From Gamarada debralockiae (Eukaryota; Ascomycota; Leotiomycetes; Helotiales; Hyphodiscaceae), in NCBI GenBank assembly GCA_002803225.1, contig NXFV01000750.1:62001-126000 (forward strand): a stretch of DNA of 64,000 nucleotides, in the 5' to 3' direction. The position numbers and the translations under genes were made by a program. Positions 46,576 to 57,945 of the stretch are shown here, one piece after another. The notes under the pieces were generated by a model, which was given only the letters and a program-made list of their open reading frames with translations, did no database searches and had not been told where the DNA came from. The first letter of the stretch is position 1. Each line of letters starts with the position of its first letter.

Positions 46576-47895
46576 CTAATCTCTGAGTACGATTCTACGA
46601 TTCTTTCCTACCTTGCTGTTCTTCAATATCGGCATGAGGGGAAGGAGGTTTATGGAGATGAGGGTGGGAGTGGCGAATTTCCGAAATTTCCGAAAGAGGA
46701 CTTCCCAGCCTGGTGCCTTCATCCGGCTTGTTATCGACGCCCAAGGGCAGAATGGCGCAGTGTCTTCTCCATGTCTCACTCCGGAAAAATTCCTGTCCGC
46801 TTTCCACAGCAGTTCCTCAGCCAACTCTTCCAGAACATCGACGACTCGTATTCCCGCGACATACTGGACCTGAAGAGTTTCATGAAATCGTGTGGCTATA
46901 CCCGCTAATGCAATGAGCTTGTCTTTCACCATTGTGAGACCCTCTTGGTATACATCTCCAGTACTCGCCGCCAGTCATGGAGTACCCTGAGAACTCTCTC
47001 GCCTTTTCCTCCTGTGTCGTAGCACGATCATTCAAACCACTGAATGCTCGCGCAGCACATTATTGAGTCTAGCCACACCCGTAAACTCGACCTTGTTTCT
47101 CGATTGCTCGACGGCCTTCGGGATGACCATGAGGTAGCACTCGCTGGCAACATAATTATCGCACTCCCACAAAAGCGGTTGATTTCCAAAATGCAGGATC
47201 CGTCTCGATAGAAATCCTTCTTGATTACTCACGCACGGGTATTTAACGGAGCATTGGCAACTTCTCTTCTCCAGAGGTTTGGCTCCTTAATCACAAATGA
47301 TTTACCAGCCGCCTCGAGTTTGAGAGGTGAGAGTTCTTCTGGGTTACTGTTGATGAAAATGCTGGAGAGACCGTTGGAGAAGCCGGAAGCTGCTAGATTG
47401 CATGTTGATGCCGCATAGACGTGACACACCTGTACAGTTTCGGCCTGCCAGGCCCGGGACGAGTCTTGAATGATGCAGGGGAAATCGATCCAGATGTAGC
47501 GTTGCCCTAAATGTCTTGTGACGCGCATGGCGTCTAGGAACGTCTTGGAGAGTTTCAGACATCTATGGCATCTTTCATTACCAAGAAGGAATGTTTGTGA
47601 AGTCGGAGAGGAACATACCCACCCCAACAGTAGCTGAGAGTTGTGTATTTAACATCAGGAGGCATCGTCATCTTTTCAACCAGGCAAGGTTTAATATTTG
47701 AATTCTCGGGGTCGCCGGGCGGTTGGTATGAAGTGGGGACCTCTGTGCCGGGCACACTTCGTGCGAGGAGATGCATGTCTTGAGCCATTTGCCTGCCAAG
47801 TCAAGAGTCGACTGAGCCCCTGTTGACATTAAGAGCAATGATTCCTTTTTGAGTGGAAGATTTGACTGCCATCCGTCAGCAAGCATACCCCGCAA
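46576..47895 (-). pseudogene. HET-domain protein relic, nearly full length, multiple frameshifts
   Basis: Read leftward, HET family blocks occur in proper order but in changing frames: LAGKWLKTCISSHEVC, KYTTLSYCWGG, SKTFLDAMRVTRHLGQRYIW with IDFPCIIQD, then AAST-type and PLNTRA, GFLSRRILHFG, LLWECDNYVASECY, DKLIALAGIATRF, YVAGIRVVDVLEE and FCPWASI. Frame slips or stops lie near 47745, 47570, 47228 (TGA where Trp of RAW-V-QE is expected), 47030 and 46930. The HET core, linker and C-terminal AGLW-type block are all still recognisable, so decay is recent compared with the first HET relic. Confidence 0.82.
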
Positions 47896-49132
47896 TAAGA
47901 ATCAGAGTAAGAAATGACCACGAGAAGTTCCAATTTCCAAAGTAGCAACCCTTTGCTCCCACCCCTTCGCCTTCAAGAGTAGGACCCAGAGCGAGTTGAA
48001 CCAAACACCCGGGGAGTCCTTCCAAATATCATATCTCACCCGACTTTTCGTTCAGATTGGCCCACCTACTACTGCCCCAAGGTCTCTTTCTGTCCTGAGC
48101 TCCTCCGATTTGCCGCCAAGCTTCTTCAGGAAGAGCGCACAAAAGACGACAACTAGTTAGGGCTGCCATAGCCAAGTTCCTCTCTCGGCAGAAAGCTCTC
48201 CCCTTCAAACACCGTTACCTTGTCCAACCCCGCTGTTCTCAACATGAGAACCTCATCGCATTTCGTAAGGATGCTGGTACACCCAGCACAGAGACACGGA
48301 GTATTGGCCTTTGTGGACGGCGCTTGAGTGGTTTTGAAGATGCGAGGACTGATGTGCGGGTTGTCATTTTCTCTATTGTGAGGTGGCATAAGAGGAACAA
48401 CTACCAAAACGTCAAAACTAGGCTGATATGGGGTATTCCCGGGGGTGGGGCGGGCACTGGGGAGAAGGGAGAGGGCAATTTAGCGGACTGAAGCCTGTTT
48501 TTCCTCTACCCCGCATTTCTCATTTCACCCCACCTTCCTCTTTCGGCACTCGCAAATGCACGAAAGATTTGTTTGCCCACAATGTTGACAGGCAACTTTT
48601 GCGAGCTCTCCAATCGCCCACTTGCATATCAAGAGGTTAAGTTCCTGGACATGAAGCTTTCATGCAGGAAATAATCCAAGTGCCGTAGCTTCCTTACAAT
48701 CTCGATGGAGAATGGACTCAGTGGACATTTATCCCGCCTCTCTCGTCAAAAGTTTGAAGTGAAGATCGAAGAGCTCGTTCAAAATATCCTGGGATTATTT
48801 CCAGAGTACCAAGTGCCCATAAGGTCCAGTGATCCTGATCCTAACAGGGCTCAGTTTAGCTGTATAAGATAACTGCCGCATGCCGGGAGAGCGTCCCCCG
48901 ATTGGGCGTAGTTGCGAGTACACCAGGGTAGCTGCATTTGACGGATGGCGATCTTCTTGCTAAACCATGTCAGGCAGACATTGACTTCCCTGAGTATGCA
49001 GTTGTTATCTGCAAGTACCAGGTATTTATATTGAAGCATTTTCCCGTGGCTTGCCGGCTTGCAGTGAGCGACTTCAGAATCAACCTCTATCTCCACTGTT
49101 CGCTGCTACATCATCGAGGTGGTTTCCATATC
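47896..49132. other. Intergenic
   Basis: No supported gene. Small frames at 48153-48407 (-) and 48428-48640 (+) lack family signals. Confidence 0.4.
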
Positions 49133-50532
49133 ATGATGGCTTCAGATGAAGAGAAGACACCGGTTCGGGTAGTCGATAGCTCTCATACAGGGAACGACAG
49201 TGACCTTGACAATGCTTTCAGCTATATCACAGACACCAACAATGCCGGACTTGATACCGCGAGCGTGGATCTGAAAGCACTTCGACGAAAGGTAGATTGG
49301 CGCATTGTCCCAATCATGTTCCTCTGCTATACAATGCAGTTCCTCGATAAAGTGAACATCAATGTGAGTGTTCCAAACTTCCAATCCCTCAAATTAATTG
49401 GAAAATTCGTTACGGAGGCCCAGTATATTTATAGATTATACCACACTTAGAAATAGGTTCATTTGGTTTTAGAGTCCATAATTTATCAACTACAGTCATG
49501 ATAATTGTTTTTGGTGAAGAACATGGTATCCTTCACCTTCCAGCACATTGGCCCAGGAGATTTTCATCCTCCCCGACTCGACCATGTCTGCGAGATTCCT
49601 CACCAGGAGGGAGAAAGTTGCTCTTTTGATACACGTCAGTGAGAATCGAAGTGGCATTGAAAATCTTCATTTCAAGGTCTCTCAAATCCGCGAGCTCCTA
49701 CTTGATCCACAGATTTGGTTGATGGTGTTTATCACCATTTTGGTGCGTTCTCTCTGCCAATTGTTCCTGAGAGTTGGCTGGCTGATGGAAGGCTGACTTC
49801 CATCTCCGGCGGTGTGATCGCGACCTACTCCTCAACCGTCATAGAACAATTCAGGTACAGTTACAAAGTCTCCGCATTGCTCAACATGCCGTCTGGCATA
49901 ATCTCCATCACCGCCACGCTGGGCGTAGGTTATGACGTCCGATATGCCTCGAATCGATGGGCGTGGCTAGTTGCATGTTGCATCCCTGGAATTATTGGTG
50001 GTGGATTGAGTATGTCTTCATCGATCCATTTCCTTCTATTCTCCATCAAAATACTGACATTCGATTCCCTCGCCGTCTTTATCAAACAGCACTGACCCAA
50101 AGCTTTCAGTGTCCTATGCTTCACCACACAACCACGCTGCGCTCCTCGCCGGAATCCACCTTGTGAACGCAATAGTCGCTGTTCTGGTCATTATCTACCA
50201 ATGGGCAATGTCCAACATTGCTGGGCACACCAAACGCGTCGTATCTTCCGCCTTAATCGCAGGTTCCTTCTCCGTAGGTAATATCATCGGTCCCCCAGAC
50301 TTTCCGGGCAAAAGACGCGCCGGAGTATCGTACTGCCAAAGTTATTGTTAGGGCGACGCAAACTGGAGCTGGATCTGTGGCGGCTTTGTTGGTGACATAT
50401 TATGTTTGGGCGAATAAGCGGAAGGAGAGACGACAGAGGAGATTGGAGGAGGATAGAATAAGGTTGGATGAGAGGTTAGATTGGGGGAATTTGACGGATT
50501 GGGTGAATGTAGAGTTTAGATATGTTTATTGA
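49133..50532 (+). pseudogene. DAL5-like MFS anion/nicotinate-type transporter relic
   Basis: The N-terminus reads MMASDEEKTPVRVVD and, before TM1, LRRKVDWRIVPIMFLCYTMQ then FLDKVNINVSVPN, the hallmark of the allantoate permease family. The next about six TM segments are missing: after about 49440 only fragments remain until REKVALLIHVSENRSGIEN and LLLDPQIWLMVFITILV. Later TM blocks follow (SGGVIATYSSTVI, GYDVRYASNRWAWLVACCIPG, SNIAGHTKRVVSSALIAGSF). Near 50290, a C5 run breaks the expected TFRAKDAPEYRTAKV; one C fewer restores it. The frame then runs to a TGA at 50530. An internal deletion plus frame changes make this a relic. Confidence 0.78.
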
Positions 50533-50639
50533 AGTGAAGGTCCTAAGTAACTTATAGATTTGCGCCGTCGAGCCCCAGAAGATTTCCCCAAAAAAGATAC
50601 GGGTGAGCTGAAAGGTTCAATACAGATAAATGATCTAAA

Positions 50640-52490
50640 TCAAAGCTTCGCCTGGATACTCTTCTTTGCCAACTCATCCTTAATCTGGTCCCTCAAGACC
50701 CTTCTCAGAATCTTTCCAGCCGCCGATTTCGGAATCTCGTCAACAAACCTAATACCACCCCTCAATCTTTTATGATTCGCGACTTTGCTCGCAACCCACT
50801 TGCAAATCTCCTTCTCCAGCTTCTCATCTCCCACATCCTTTACCTTCTGCGACTTAACCACAAAAGCAAGTGGCAGTTCCGTCGCTTGACCTTCATCATA
50901 AATACCCACCACACACGCATCAGCCACCATATCACTCCCCACCAGCAAGCCTTCCAACTCCGCTGGTGCAACTTGGAATCCCTTATACTTGATCAACTCC
51001 TTCAGTCTGTCGGTGATGTAGAAATTTCCATGTTTGTCCTGATACCCGATATCGCCTGTTTTGAAGTAGCCGTCGGATGTCATGCAGTTTGCTGTCGCGG
51101 ATGGGTTCTTCCAGTACCCGGCGAAAACGTTGGGGCCTTTGACCCAAAATTCGCCGGTTGAGCCTACAGGGAGAGCTTCCCCGGCTTCGGAAACGAACAT
51201 CGCAGTTTGGTTGGGGAGAAGTCGACCGACGGAGCCGATTGCTGTTTGCCATTCTTCGGTTCGCTAAAGAATGGGGTGTTAGCTCGCTTTCATCCCCTGA
51301 TTTGTCCTGGACCATATAATACCTGAACATGAGTACCGGGACTCGTCTCACTCAATCCATAGGCCTGCTTTACGGGAATCTTGAGTCGCTTCCAAACCGC
51401 GTGAACGATTTCCTTAGTTAGGGGTGCGGCAGCGGACATGAAGCTCTTAATGGAGCTGAGATCGTAGTTGTCCACAATTGGGGCTTTGCTCAGCCCAAGA
51501 AGAACCGGGGGAGCGACATAGCTATATGTGATTTTGTAGTCTTGAACTGTTTGACACCATGTATCGAGGGCGAATTTGGGGAGGACGACGGTTTTTATGC
51601 CGGCATAGATCGGTTGGTGAATGAGACATGCCAGTCCTGTTTGAACGATTGAATCAGTGAGGAATTGGGGTATTTGGGATGAATTGGGACTCACCATAGA
51701 CGTGGTAGAATGGCAAGATGGCAAGAATACTGTCACCCTTTCCATCAGGTCCTCCATTCCAACTCAGTTCATTCTGCGTTGTGTCAAGCTGTAGAAGATT
51801 CGACACCATATTCCGCTGTGTAAGCATAACCCCCTTTGGCAAACCGGTCGTGCCACTTGAATACGGAATGTATGCCAAATCAGACGGCGACTGCACCTTG
51901 CGCCTTGCTTTAGGAATATCTTTGGCCGATTGTATGAAATCGGTGAAATGTAGTGCTTCACTACTCTTGTCATCTCCCATCACCAGTATTCGATCTCGAG
52001 GAATTCCAGCAATCTTCATGGCTTCAAAAGCAGTCTTCAACAGAGTAGGTTGTGTCAAGAGTGCCTTCGATTCCGAGTTTTTGAGCTGGAACGCAAGCTC
52101 AGCGGCCGAATATGCTGGATTCGCAGGGCTGACAACGCCCGTTGCCCACAGTGTTCCCCAAGTCAAGGCCGGTGTATCGATGCAATTCGGGGCAAAAATA
52201 CCCAGCACATCCCCCTTCTGCCAATTCCATTTTGTACGCAGCGCATGTCCAAAAGCGATGGAGGTGTTCTTGACGTCGAGATAGGTGTATTGTCGAGAAG
52301 TTTCGGGATTGAGAAAGATGACTGGGTCGTGTCCGTGTCAGGAAGGCAGCATATTCAGAGCCAAGGATGGGATTAGTGAACGCAGTCGCGTACCTTTATT
52401 TTCTGGAAAGGGAGTGTCGCGCTCGAATAGCTGACCCCAGATGTCTACATCTGGGATTTCGATGGGAGGATATAGCGATTCGATGATCAT
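50640..52490 (-). CDS. 4-coumarate-CoA-ligase-like acyl-CoA ligase, 553 aa, peroxisomal signal
   Basis: An AMP-forming adenylate-enzyme family ligase that activates an aryl or fatty acid to its CoA thioester. Four exons (52490-52394, 52321-51695, 51636-51323, 51263-50640) join in frame. Motifs: YIPYSSGTTGLPKG (P-loop-like A3, about 185-198), QAYGLSETSPG (A5), GYFKTGDIGYQDKHGNFYI and DRLKELIKYKGFQ (A7-A8), and the catalytic Lys block PKSAAGKILRR (A10). The last three residues are AKL, a peroxisomal targeting signal type 1, so the enzyme probably works in peroxisomes, for example in side-chain beta-oxidation of phenylpropanoids or fatty acids. The substrate cannot be read. It lies intact between two transporter relics. 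Confidence 0.92.
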
Positions 52491-54473
52491 GGTGGTCTTG
52501 CACAATAGGGGATTTACATTGCGAGCGTTTGAAGGGGTTTGGATGTCGTTGATTTAAGTAGGTAGCTTGTAGACGGTTACCATCACCCTAGTTTCTTTGT
52601 CCCAGTCCCATAGAGGTGGGGTTTCCGTCAGACCGGGCCTCATTACGAGGAACCCGAGGTCGGCGACAACGTGAGCGCTACCGTATTTGCGGTCCATACT
52701 AATAACGCTTACTTAGGCAAAAGGTAAAGAGATGCGCATGGCTTGTTGACGATGAGAAATCAAAGGATTCGGAGATGAAGCGAGGCTGGAAGTAACAGTC
52801 AGGTCAGCGCCGTTGTATTGGACATGTTTCAGGGCGTGCATGCCGAGGTCCATTTGCGGCTGCCCTATAAAGGACCCTTAGAGAATCAGGCATACTTGCG
52901 TCTACTTATAATCAAAGATATTTTCAAGTAAAAACAAGTAAGAACGCTAATAAATTTCTTAGATTGTTTTAACCACTAGTTATTTAGGCTTATATTATCT
53001 ATTAAAACTTAATTTATGAGAAATATCTATTAAGGCGCAGTCGCGCGAACTTCCACATCTAAAAAAAGAAAAGTGCCTCGGCAAAGTGCCAAAACTTTAA
53101 GTGGGGTGAGTGGTGGGGGTCGTTCCTTTTTGACCTCGTAAAGACTCTCTCATAACTCGACCAATTTTTGCTATTATTCTTATCCCTTCTATATTGTAAT
53201 AGTACTATCTATTTCGTACATTTTAAGTTATCGGGAGTTTTAATTTAGTGGCATGGTTGTAAAGTTATAAAATCGAGGGGGAGTTAGGAATTGAAAACAA
53301 GTTGGGGGTCGCCGAATGCCCGATTTTTAGGACAGACAGTATCTACTTCGGTAATTTTCTGATGTGGTTCTTCTTCTTCCTCTCCACACAATATGTATGT
53401 CAATGAGATAATTGAAAGAGCACAACCGCGATGTCTATCCGGTTTCTTCCTTAGTTTGGAGGAATCTACGAATAAGATACCAGGGGGAGTCCCCCCGTCC
53501 CGTCTTTGTGGGTGTGGCGTCTGCCAACAGCTTCCGCCTATCTGTCGTCCCTTCCATGCATGTCTCGTCTCAAAGGACGAGGCACTGTGAATCTACCGTG
53601 ATACCAGAGTTCTGATGTGAGCCAAGCGAATCAAATTACAAAAGTTTGTAGTTTGTGGCTTCAGGGCGAAACTTGGCGCCAGTCGGCTGAGCTTTTGGCA
53701 TCACTGAAATGGGAAAATCGCAGCGAGAAGGATCTGTGTTACCATCTCCTAAGGCCTCAAAGAACTCCAAGGCCGAGGGAAATCAGATAGATTTCTTGCG
53801 AGGTTATTTAGATGGAAGAATAGCTCACGGACTCCACCACAATCAACAGGCTTTACAGTCACTTGCGATCACCAACCGATTTAAACGATTCCAAGAAGGC
53901 AGTGCTTTTCAATTCGCTGCATAATATCAATTTCGTCCCAAAGAAAATACATCAGGTGATCTGAACAAGACTTGTTGCCCCAGGCAATGAAAGTCACATC
54001 GGGACGTAGAAGATCGGACGCCCAAGACTTCGTCGTGAACTCATCGAGCAAACCAAGTCCTCGCGCAGCTTTGGTGCCAGCCTTTCTGAGCCTTTCAGGT
54101 CAACTCAAATAAGCAGCGTCTTATCATTTTCTCCAACAAAAAGCTGAGTGCCTCAAGGTAGCAGGTGCCGTGAAGAGTGGATTCATTGTACAGAACTTCA
54201 TCTCTATTGTTGTGCTTCAGTATCAATGACTTTGGGAGGAATATGTATCCTGGTCTGTTCCGGAATCTCCAGGAAGCACTGGTTTTTTGATGTGAGTTCA
54301 CTCACTGAGTCAGATCTCTCGGTATCAGAGATCGATGTGGTGAACAAGGCTTGCGAATATTGATATACGCTTTGCTTCCCACTTAACATCCGGTGAAGAT
54401 TCCCCTTTGTCTCTTCGAAGCACAAGTATCGCAATGAATAATCTTTTTTGTAACGTAAAATTGTAGCAGCTCA
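52491..54473. other. Intergenic with AT-rich repeat-like block at about 52900-53340
   Basis: From 52900 the DNA is AT-rich, without frames, and includes AAGTGCCTCGGCAAAGTGCC (about 53070) and two copies of GGGGGTCG (about 53117 and 53306). It ends at CCGATTTTTAGGACAGACAG. This looks like a decayed transposon, but no transposase frame or paired terminal repeats were found. The remainder, 53390-54470, has no gene signal. Confidence 0.45.
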
Positions 54474-55205
54474 GTGGCGGTGGTGTTATCTGGTAAGTTC
54501 CTCTTCAATAAACACCCTTGTTTCTGGCCTGATGATCGTTCCAGCTACTTCTCTGCGACAATTCATGGCGGCAGAATCACAAGCACACACACGGAGCTTC
54601 TGAACAATACTGTTTCTGGCCCATTTACAATGTGTGTCAGCTTCTTTGGATCTCTAATTGTAGAGAAAATGGGTGCTTCGTCGAATAATCTGTGTAGGGA
54701 CCGTGTGGGTTTGGTTGTTTATTGTCTTTGTCCAACGATATTCGTGGCTTCGTCATTTGGATGTAACACCTCGTCTATCGTAATTCACAGAGCAACACGA
54801 GATTAATCAATCACAAGGACAACATTGCAGCAGATGTACTCTAGTTAGATTATGAGTAAAGAGCTCAGAGTAATGGCTCTTAACATGTTCCCAAACTATG
54901 CTGGCTCCTTCGTGTTCGCCACAACCTACACTACTTCAATTGCGTTGCAGCTGGAGAACCTGGGCTAGAGAGCTTTTACGCCGTATCGTAAGTGCAGCCC
55001 AATCATACATTGACACTAGTGACAGATGACTTCGGTCGTAGTTTTCACAATGTCCGTCGAGTTCTGGCTCCTGCACTTCTCGAATGTAGAAGCTGGAGGG
55101 AAGACCCTCGAGGAAATCGAAGAGATATTCAATGACCCTCACCCGGTCAAGAAGTCACTCGAGAAGCGAACTATTGTCACAGACAGCGAGGTAATGGGTG
55201 CTTAG
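54474..55205 (+). pseudogene. MFS sugar-transporter C-terminal relic
   Basis: Segments typical of the last third of fungal sugar porters appear in changing frames: LLNNTVSGPFTMCVSFFGSL with IVEKMG, then LRVMALNMFPNYAGSFVFAT, a TAG where the pattern suggests Trp-Arg (LENLG-stop-RAFTPY), and the cytosolic tail GGKTLEEIEEIFNDPHPVKK with SLEKR to a stop at 55203-55205. The GKTLEEIDE(I/V)F block is a strong sugar-transporter mark. The N-terminal two thirds are not found upstream. Confidence 0.65.
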
Positions 55206-55952
55206 CATTCAACTCGCCATACGAGAAGAACAACTGCAGAGGTGTTGATTGAAGAGCCAGCTGATGACTGGTATCTCGAAGTGACTTTAGTTGGCTACGA
55301 AGTTAGCGTATAAAACTGCCACGATGCTCAACGAAGCCCCTTTCACGCGAGAGAGGCCATTGTTGGTAATATATCGAGCTTGATTTCTAAGATCTTGATA
55401 AGAATCGGGCGCAAGTGTTCCCGAACCCGGTCAGTGCCCGAGGGCCCCGAGGGCCCCGATAACTTGTTCAATTCATCCAATGAGCGGCATCGATCAATAG
55501 AACGCTGGGAAGGCTTCTCAATAATTTCACAAAAATTTAAATCCATGGAGTTTGGTTTATATGTTCACAGCTGTCATTTCTCTGTGCCGAGGCCTAGTAA
55601 CCAAATCGGGACAGGGACTTCCGCATTGGGCTTGGACCCTGGGTGTTGCGTTACCAAATAATGACAGGGAACTGTAATGCGGCTTCAACTTTGTCCCGGA
55701 TTTCTGCAATTCATCGGTGAGGAGTCACTTCCACTCCAGCGGCTCCAGTTACACATACATGAGTGCGAAATTCAAGCTCGTAGAAATTTTCTATTTAATA
55801 GGCAAGTGTCTCCCTGCTTCGCGGTAAGCAGCAGCGAGCCCCTGTCAAGCTACTCAACTCTGAAGTCCAACTCTCCCCAGAATACTTACTCTATTCATCA
55901 TCCCTTTAACGCTTAACCCACTTCACATTTACTCTCATACAACAACCTTATC
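55206..55952. other. Intergenic, GST promoter side
   Basis: Contains the tandem GAGGGCCCC GAGGGCCCC at about 55440-55458. No gene was found. The leader before 55953 is pyrimidine-rich. Confidence 0.4.
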
Positions 55953-56693
55953 ATGTCCTCAGAATTGAAGCCCATCACTCTCTGGGGTGGTGTCCTCGGT
56001 CCCAACCCATGCAAAGTCGGCATGATCCTCACTGAGCTGAACATCCCATTCGTGTCCAAGTACGTTCCATTCAACGAAGTCAAAGGACCTGAATACGTAA
56101 AAGTCAACCCCAATGGCCGCCTTCCCGCAATCGAAGATCCCAACAAGGGCATTACGCTCTGGGAGTCTGGAGCTATCATCGAATACTTGATTGCTGAGTA
56201 CGATCATGACCACAAATTGTCTTTCCCAGCTGGAACCGCGGAGGATTATCAAGTCAAGCAATGGCTTTACTTCCAGGTTTCTGGTCAGGGTCCATATTAT
56301 GGTCAGGCGAATGTAAGTACAATTACCTCCATTCTGTTATGATGTCAAGCTACCCTAGCTAACCAAATGCAGTGGTTCAAAATGGGCCATCCCGAAAAGA
56401 TACAAAGCGCTGTCGACCGCTACATCAATGAGATACGCCGCGTCTCTCAAGTCCTCGACACCTATCTCGAGGGCCGTCAGTACCTCGTTGGAGACAAGTG
56501 TACGTACGCAGACATTGCATTCATCCCATGGCAGTATGGCGTCGGGAACACTTTCAAGGATGTGTTGGATCTTGCGAAGGATTTCCCCAATACGCAGGCC
56601 TGGATGGAGAGGATGATGGCTAGGCCTGCGATTGAGAAGGTGTTGAAGGAAGCAGCTGCGAAGAGAGAGGAAGTTTATGGGAAGAAATTGTAA
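55953..56693 (+). CDS. Glutathione S-transferase, Ure2/GstA-like, 226 aa
   Basis: A cytosolic detoxifying transferase that conjugates glutathione to electrophiles. Two exons (55953-56312, 56373-56693) join in phase 0. The thioredoxin-like N-domain shows ITLWGGVLGPNPCKVGMILT, the cis-Pro block GRLPAIEDPN and the glutathione-contacting ESGAIIEYL. The C-terminal helical domain contains VDRYINEIRRVSQVLDTYLE and KCTYADIAFIPW with the N-cap/hydrophobic staple pattern. The Tyr/Ser catalytic position of other classes is not evident, as is usual for the Ure2-like group. No Asn-rich prion domain is present, so this is an enzyme rather than a Ure2 regulator. Confidence 0.93.
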
Positions 56694-57945
56694 GTTCGGG
56701 GGTGTTTGTAAAGGACGAGACTTTGCATGCATTGATTGGGGCAGAGATTTTGAAGGCTGATTCCAAATCTCGTGTTGAGGTGCTAGTGGAGGTGGTCGAT
56801 CTTTCTCAAATAACTCAGAGTCTTTTCTGCGGGGTGTCTTCGCTCAAGCCTTGCACTTGAAAACTTATAGAAGTGAAGATTTGAACTTTCGGCTCTGCTG
56901 AGTGCGACCGATTCATTTGTGAAAAAAAGTCGTGCGAGAGGTCTGTGAAAGATGAATCAGAGGAGCTGTCGTCATCGTCGGCAGATTGAGGATTCTGAGA
57001 CTGGGGCTCGGCCGCACAAGCAGAATTCGGTACTCAACTGCAAGAACGTCAGCAAATGGTGAAAGCTTAATCAGTTCTCGGAACTCTATCGTACTGACCT
57101 CCGCAAAGTTATTCAGCATTTGCTGGAACTGTGTTTTGACATCTGTCGCTTCAGCTATCGCAGAGACTGAGGTTCAGTGGTACAGTCCGAATTGGAAGAT
57201 AAGAAACTAACGCTCAACAACGATGGGCCATTGACATCCGATGTGGTCGTTTCCAAGAATATATGTATGTACCTTGAACCGTCAAGCTTGTGGGAGTGAC
57301 TGAGAATTTACTACCGTCCCTTTTCAACGGGAGTGGCAAAATCGTTGATCCTGTTCGAAGGATGGCAGTCGCATGATTTGTGGAGGGAAGTTGGGCGAGT
57401 TGGTATTGTACAAGCGAGGGCAGAAAAGGGCCCTGACACGAACTTCTTGAATGAATATTCTGTGAAATCAATAAGACAACCAAGTATCAGAATTCACAAG
57501 AAGCGAAGTGATGTTGTCACCTGGAAGATGGAAGTACGACAAATAGAGCTCCGTTTGATTCATATGCCACGTGACCTGACTCTAGTCACAGAACTAGAGA
57601 ACCAGAGTGTCTCTTCCACTTGAAGATCGAATCAGTTTTAATATCTGCCATCTCGTTGGGGAAATGCACCTCCCAATCTTCTTGCCATGTAGTGAAGAGG
57701 TGAGGTATGCGGAGTTTACTGGACAGATCGAGAAGCTAAATAAAGTTGGAGTTTGAATATCCGGTCACAAAAATGAAAATATGGAAGCTACAGAAACTTA
57801 ATTCCATTTCAGATCGCACCTTTTCAACAATTCTCAAACATCTTCCAGCCCCTTACAACCCTTATGTGCATTCAGTTCGCATCAAACTATGTACAACGAA
57901 GAATATCGAGCATCAAACCCTAGCTATCAATTGAAGAATCGAGAC
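56694..57945. other. Convergent intergenic region
   Basis: Lies between the 3' ends of the GST (+) and xyloglucanase (-) genes. No supported gene. Confidence 0.4.
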
